DNA of 36,822 nt from an uncultured Pelagibacteraceae bacterium (GTDB lineage Bacteria > Pseudomonadota > Alphaproteobacteria > Pelagibacterales > Pelagibacteraceae). The stretch covers positions 1-36,822 of the forward strand of contig CACECL010000008.1 of the NCBI GenBank assembly GCA_902557995.1, given 5' to 3'. The notes beneath the pieces were generated by a model. The model ran no database searches, was not told where the DNA came from, and saw only the letters and a program-made list of their open reading frames with translations. Position numbers and translations under genes: made by a program. Below are positions 35,304 to 36,822 of the stretch, in pieces. Position 1 is the stretch's first letter, and the number at the start of each line of letters is the position of its first letter.

Positions 35304-36680
35304 TCTTTTTAAAACTTCTTCTTTACCAAGAGAAATAACTATATCATATAATCCAGGACCAAATTTTGATCCTGTTAAACCAATCCGTATAGGCTGACCG
35401 ACACCTTTAAAATTTGTATCATTTGTTTTAATCAAATTATTTACTACAGGTTCTAAATTCTCCTTATTTATATTTGATATAGATGATAATTCATTAATAA
35501 ATTCTGAAATAATTTTTTTTGCATTATCATCAATCAATTTAAAATCATCCTCATTGAAGTTAACTTCATCATTGATGATAAACTTTGCATTATTATATAT
35601 GTCTTCTAAGGTTTTGGCCTTATTTTTTAAAAAAGATAATGAGGATTTTATTTTTGTTTCTTTATCATTTTTAATTTCTTCTTTATTAATTTTGCAATAT
35701 TCAAATAGATTTTTATAAAGATCGTTTTCGTCGATTGTTTTTATGTAGTGCTCATTCATTGATAATATTCTGCTCATATCTAGTTTTGATGGTGATTTGC
35801 CAATACCTTCTAAATTAAAGTATTCTATACTCTCATCCAGAGTAAATATTTCTTTGTCTTGATATGACCATCCAAGTCTAAGTAGATAGTTTCTTAATGC
35901 ATCAGGCATTATACCTATTTTCGAGTAATCATCCAAAGTCGAGGCATTATCTCTTTTTGACAGTTTTTTACCTTCAATAGTATGAATTAATGGAATGTGC
36001 GCAAATTCTGGAACATTCCAACCCATTGCTTGATATATTTGTATTTGTTTAAAAGTATTTATTTTATGATCATCTCCTCTGATTATGTGAGTCATTCCCA
36101 TTTGATGATCGTCAACGGTTGCAGATAAGTTGTAAGTTGGTGTTCCATCATTTCTTAAAATTATAAAGTCTTCTATTGTATTATTTTCAATTTCAACATC
36201 TCCTTGAACTAGATCTTTAAGTTTAGAATTTCCCTCTATTTTACTTTTAAATCTAATTACAGGTTTAATATCTTTAGGAGCATCTTTTTCATCTGCATCT
36301 CTCCATTTTCTATTATAAATATATGGTATCTTTTTTTGCCTAGCTCTTTTTTTTTGTTCCTCTATCTCTTCAGCAGAGCAGTAGCATTTATATGCGTTAC
36401 CTTTTTTTAATAATTCATTAGCAATTTTAATGTGATCTTCTATTTTTTGTGACTGAATATATTCTTCACCATCATGCTCAATCCCTATCCACTTTAATGA
36501 TTTAATAATTTGTATTTTGTGTTCCTCTTTTGATCTTTCTTTATCGGTATCTTCAATTCTTAGATGAAAAGTTCCTTTTTGATTTTTAGAGAACAACCAA
36601 TTAAATAAGGCAGTTCTAACCCCTCCAATATGAAGAGCTCCAGTAGGGGATGGAGCAAAACGTGTTGCTACTTTAGGCAT
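35283..36680 (-). CDS. gltX: Glutamyl-tRNA synthetase
   Basis: Class I aminoacyl-tRNA synthetase charging tRNA-Glu (and possibly tRNA-Gln if GatCAB is used). Starting at the ATG at 36680 gives 465 residues, MPKVATRFAPSPTG; a TTG one codon earlier is unlikely. The HIGH-type motif HIGG is at 17-20, RIEDTDKERS at 41-50, and the KLSKR motif at 239-243. The C-terminal helical anticodon-binding domain ends at IIS. Length is normal for bacterial GltX. Transcribed in the same direction as lexA, 22 bases downstream of it; its 3' end overlaps convergent lpxB by 21 bases. Confidence 0.97.
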   Translation of the reverse strand: MPKVATRFAPSPTGALHIGGVRTALFNWLFSKNQKGTFHLRIEDTDKERSKEEHKIQIIKSLKWIGIEHDGEEYIQSQKIEDHIKIANELLKKGNAYKCYCSAEEIEEQKKRARQKKIPYIYNRKWRDADEKDAPKDIKPVIRFKSKIEGNSKLKDLVQGDVEIENNTIEDFIILRNDGTPTYNLSATVDDHQMGMTHIIRGDDHKINTFKQIQIYQAMGWNVPEFAHIPLIHTIEGKKLSKRDNASTLDDYSKIGIMPDALRNYLLRLGWSYQDKEIFTLDESIEYFNLEGIGKSPSKLDMSRILSMNEHYIKTIDENDLYKNLFEYCKINKEEIKNDKETKIKSSLSFLKNKAKTLEDIYNNAKFIINDEVNFNEDDFKLIDDNAKKIISEFINELSSISNINKENLEPVVNNLIKTNDTNFKGVGQPIRIGLTGSKFGPGLYDIVISLGKEEVLKRLAKIIS

Positions 36681-36702
36681 CAATGTTGTTTAGACTATTT
36701 TT

Positions 36703-36822
36703 TTAGAAGTTTCTATATAAAGATACTAAAACTCCTTGAACTTTTACTCTATCAGGTCCAAAAATCTTAGTTTCATAGTTTTTATTAGCACTTTCAAGCG
36801 CCACAACTTTACCTTTTTTTCT
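36703..36822 (-). CDS. lexA: LexA repressor, C-terminal fragment (5' part outside window)
   Basis: The last 39 codons of a gene entering from the right edge. The frame reads [20 protein letters not shown], then [15 protein letters not shown]-stop. This matches the end of alphaproteobacterial LexA, where a lysine-containing strand is followed by ALEAANPAYETRIFGPDxVxIQG and a short VGLxR tail. LexA represses SOS genes and self-cleaves when RecA filaments form. The catalytic serine and lysine and the DNA-binding domain lie outside the window. Neighbouring gltX is consistent with the lexA-gltX proximity seen in many alphaproteobacteria. Confidence 0.85.
   Translation of the reverse strand, partial: RKKGKVVALESANKNYETKIFGPDRVKVQGVLVSLYRNF

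Noticed and set aside
35303-35450. A deleted gltA between lpxB and gltX
   Set aside because: Citrate synthase lies near here in some alphaproteobacteria, but the lpxB and gltX ends are both intact and overlap, so there is no trace of a lost gene and the order varies among lineages.
36681-36683. TTG start for GltX one codon upstream of ATG
   Set aside because: The ATG at 36680 directly precedes the conserved PKVATRFAPSPTG start; an extra Met is not needed.
1-36822. Search by eye for tRNA, rRNA, CRISPR repeats, insertion sequences, prophage, toxin-antitoxin or defence genes
   Set aside because: None seen; apart from the left-end rearrangement every long frame is an identifiable core gene and there is no room for further genes.

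Overview
The window looks like a stretch of core chromosome from a streamlined, very AT-rich alphaproteobacterium of the SAR11 clade (Pelagibacterales, 'Candidatus Pelagibacter'-like). The evidence is the low G+C, the A/T-ending codons, genes packed end to end, the protein sequences themselves, and an alphaproteobacterial gene order: nuo operon, birA, coaX, RNase J, a DUF1467-like protein, proS, lolC, lolD, dnaE, then rpsB, tsf, frr, uppS, cdsA, dxr, bamA, skp, fabZ, lpxD, lpxA, lpxI, lpxB, with gltX and lexA on the opposite strand. I see no tRNA, rRNA, CRISPR array, insertion sequence, prophage or defence locus.

Layout. 1-768 (minus): the 3'-truncated nuoB and a broken nuoA, pointing away from the rest of the nuo genes. 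769-13723 (plus): nuoC to nuoN, twelve subunits of the proton-pumping NADH:quinone oxidoreductase. 13723-23534 (plus): biotin ligase, pantothenate kinase, RNase J, a small membrane protein, prolyl-tRNA synthetase, the lipoprotein-release ABC transporter LolC/LolD and the replicative polymerase DnaE. 23535-23664: the only sizeable intergenic region, which can fold as the pseudoknot-like leader of rpsB. 23665-35303 (plus): translation factors (S2, EF-Ts, RRF), isoprenoid and phospholipid precursor enzymes (UppS, CdsA, Dxr), outer-membrane assembly (BamA, Skp) and lipid A/fatty-acid synthesis (FabZ, LpxD, LpxA, LpxI, LpxB). 35283-36822 (minus): gltX and the C-terminal end of lexA.

How the genes work together. 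The first half supplies respiratory energy conversion. The second half is an envelope-building cluster: UppS makes the undecaprenyl carrier, CdsA makes CDP-diacylglycerol, Dxr feeds isoprenoid synthesis, FabZ feeds acyl chains, LpxA/D/I/B make the lipid A precursor, and BamA/Skp place outer-membrane proteins. From 769 to 35303 only about 207 bases lie between genes. Most junctions overlap by 1, 4, 8 or 11-17 bases or are separated by 0-3 bases, so translational coupling is probably general.

The most important irregularity is at the left end. nuoA-nuoB are inverted relative to nuoC-N, nuoA has no start codon at the breakpoint, and it also carries an internal deletion with a frameshift that removes the conserved acidic motif. 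This is either a real rearrangement of an essential operon or, in my view more likely, an amplification or assembly chimera. The best regulatory feature is the rpsB leader RNA. Other points are the absence of pyrH and rseP from their usual slots, an unusually short BirA, and a UppS active-site substitution. I found no convincing new biological system here; the window is mostly ordinary core genome.
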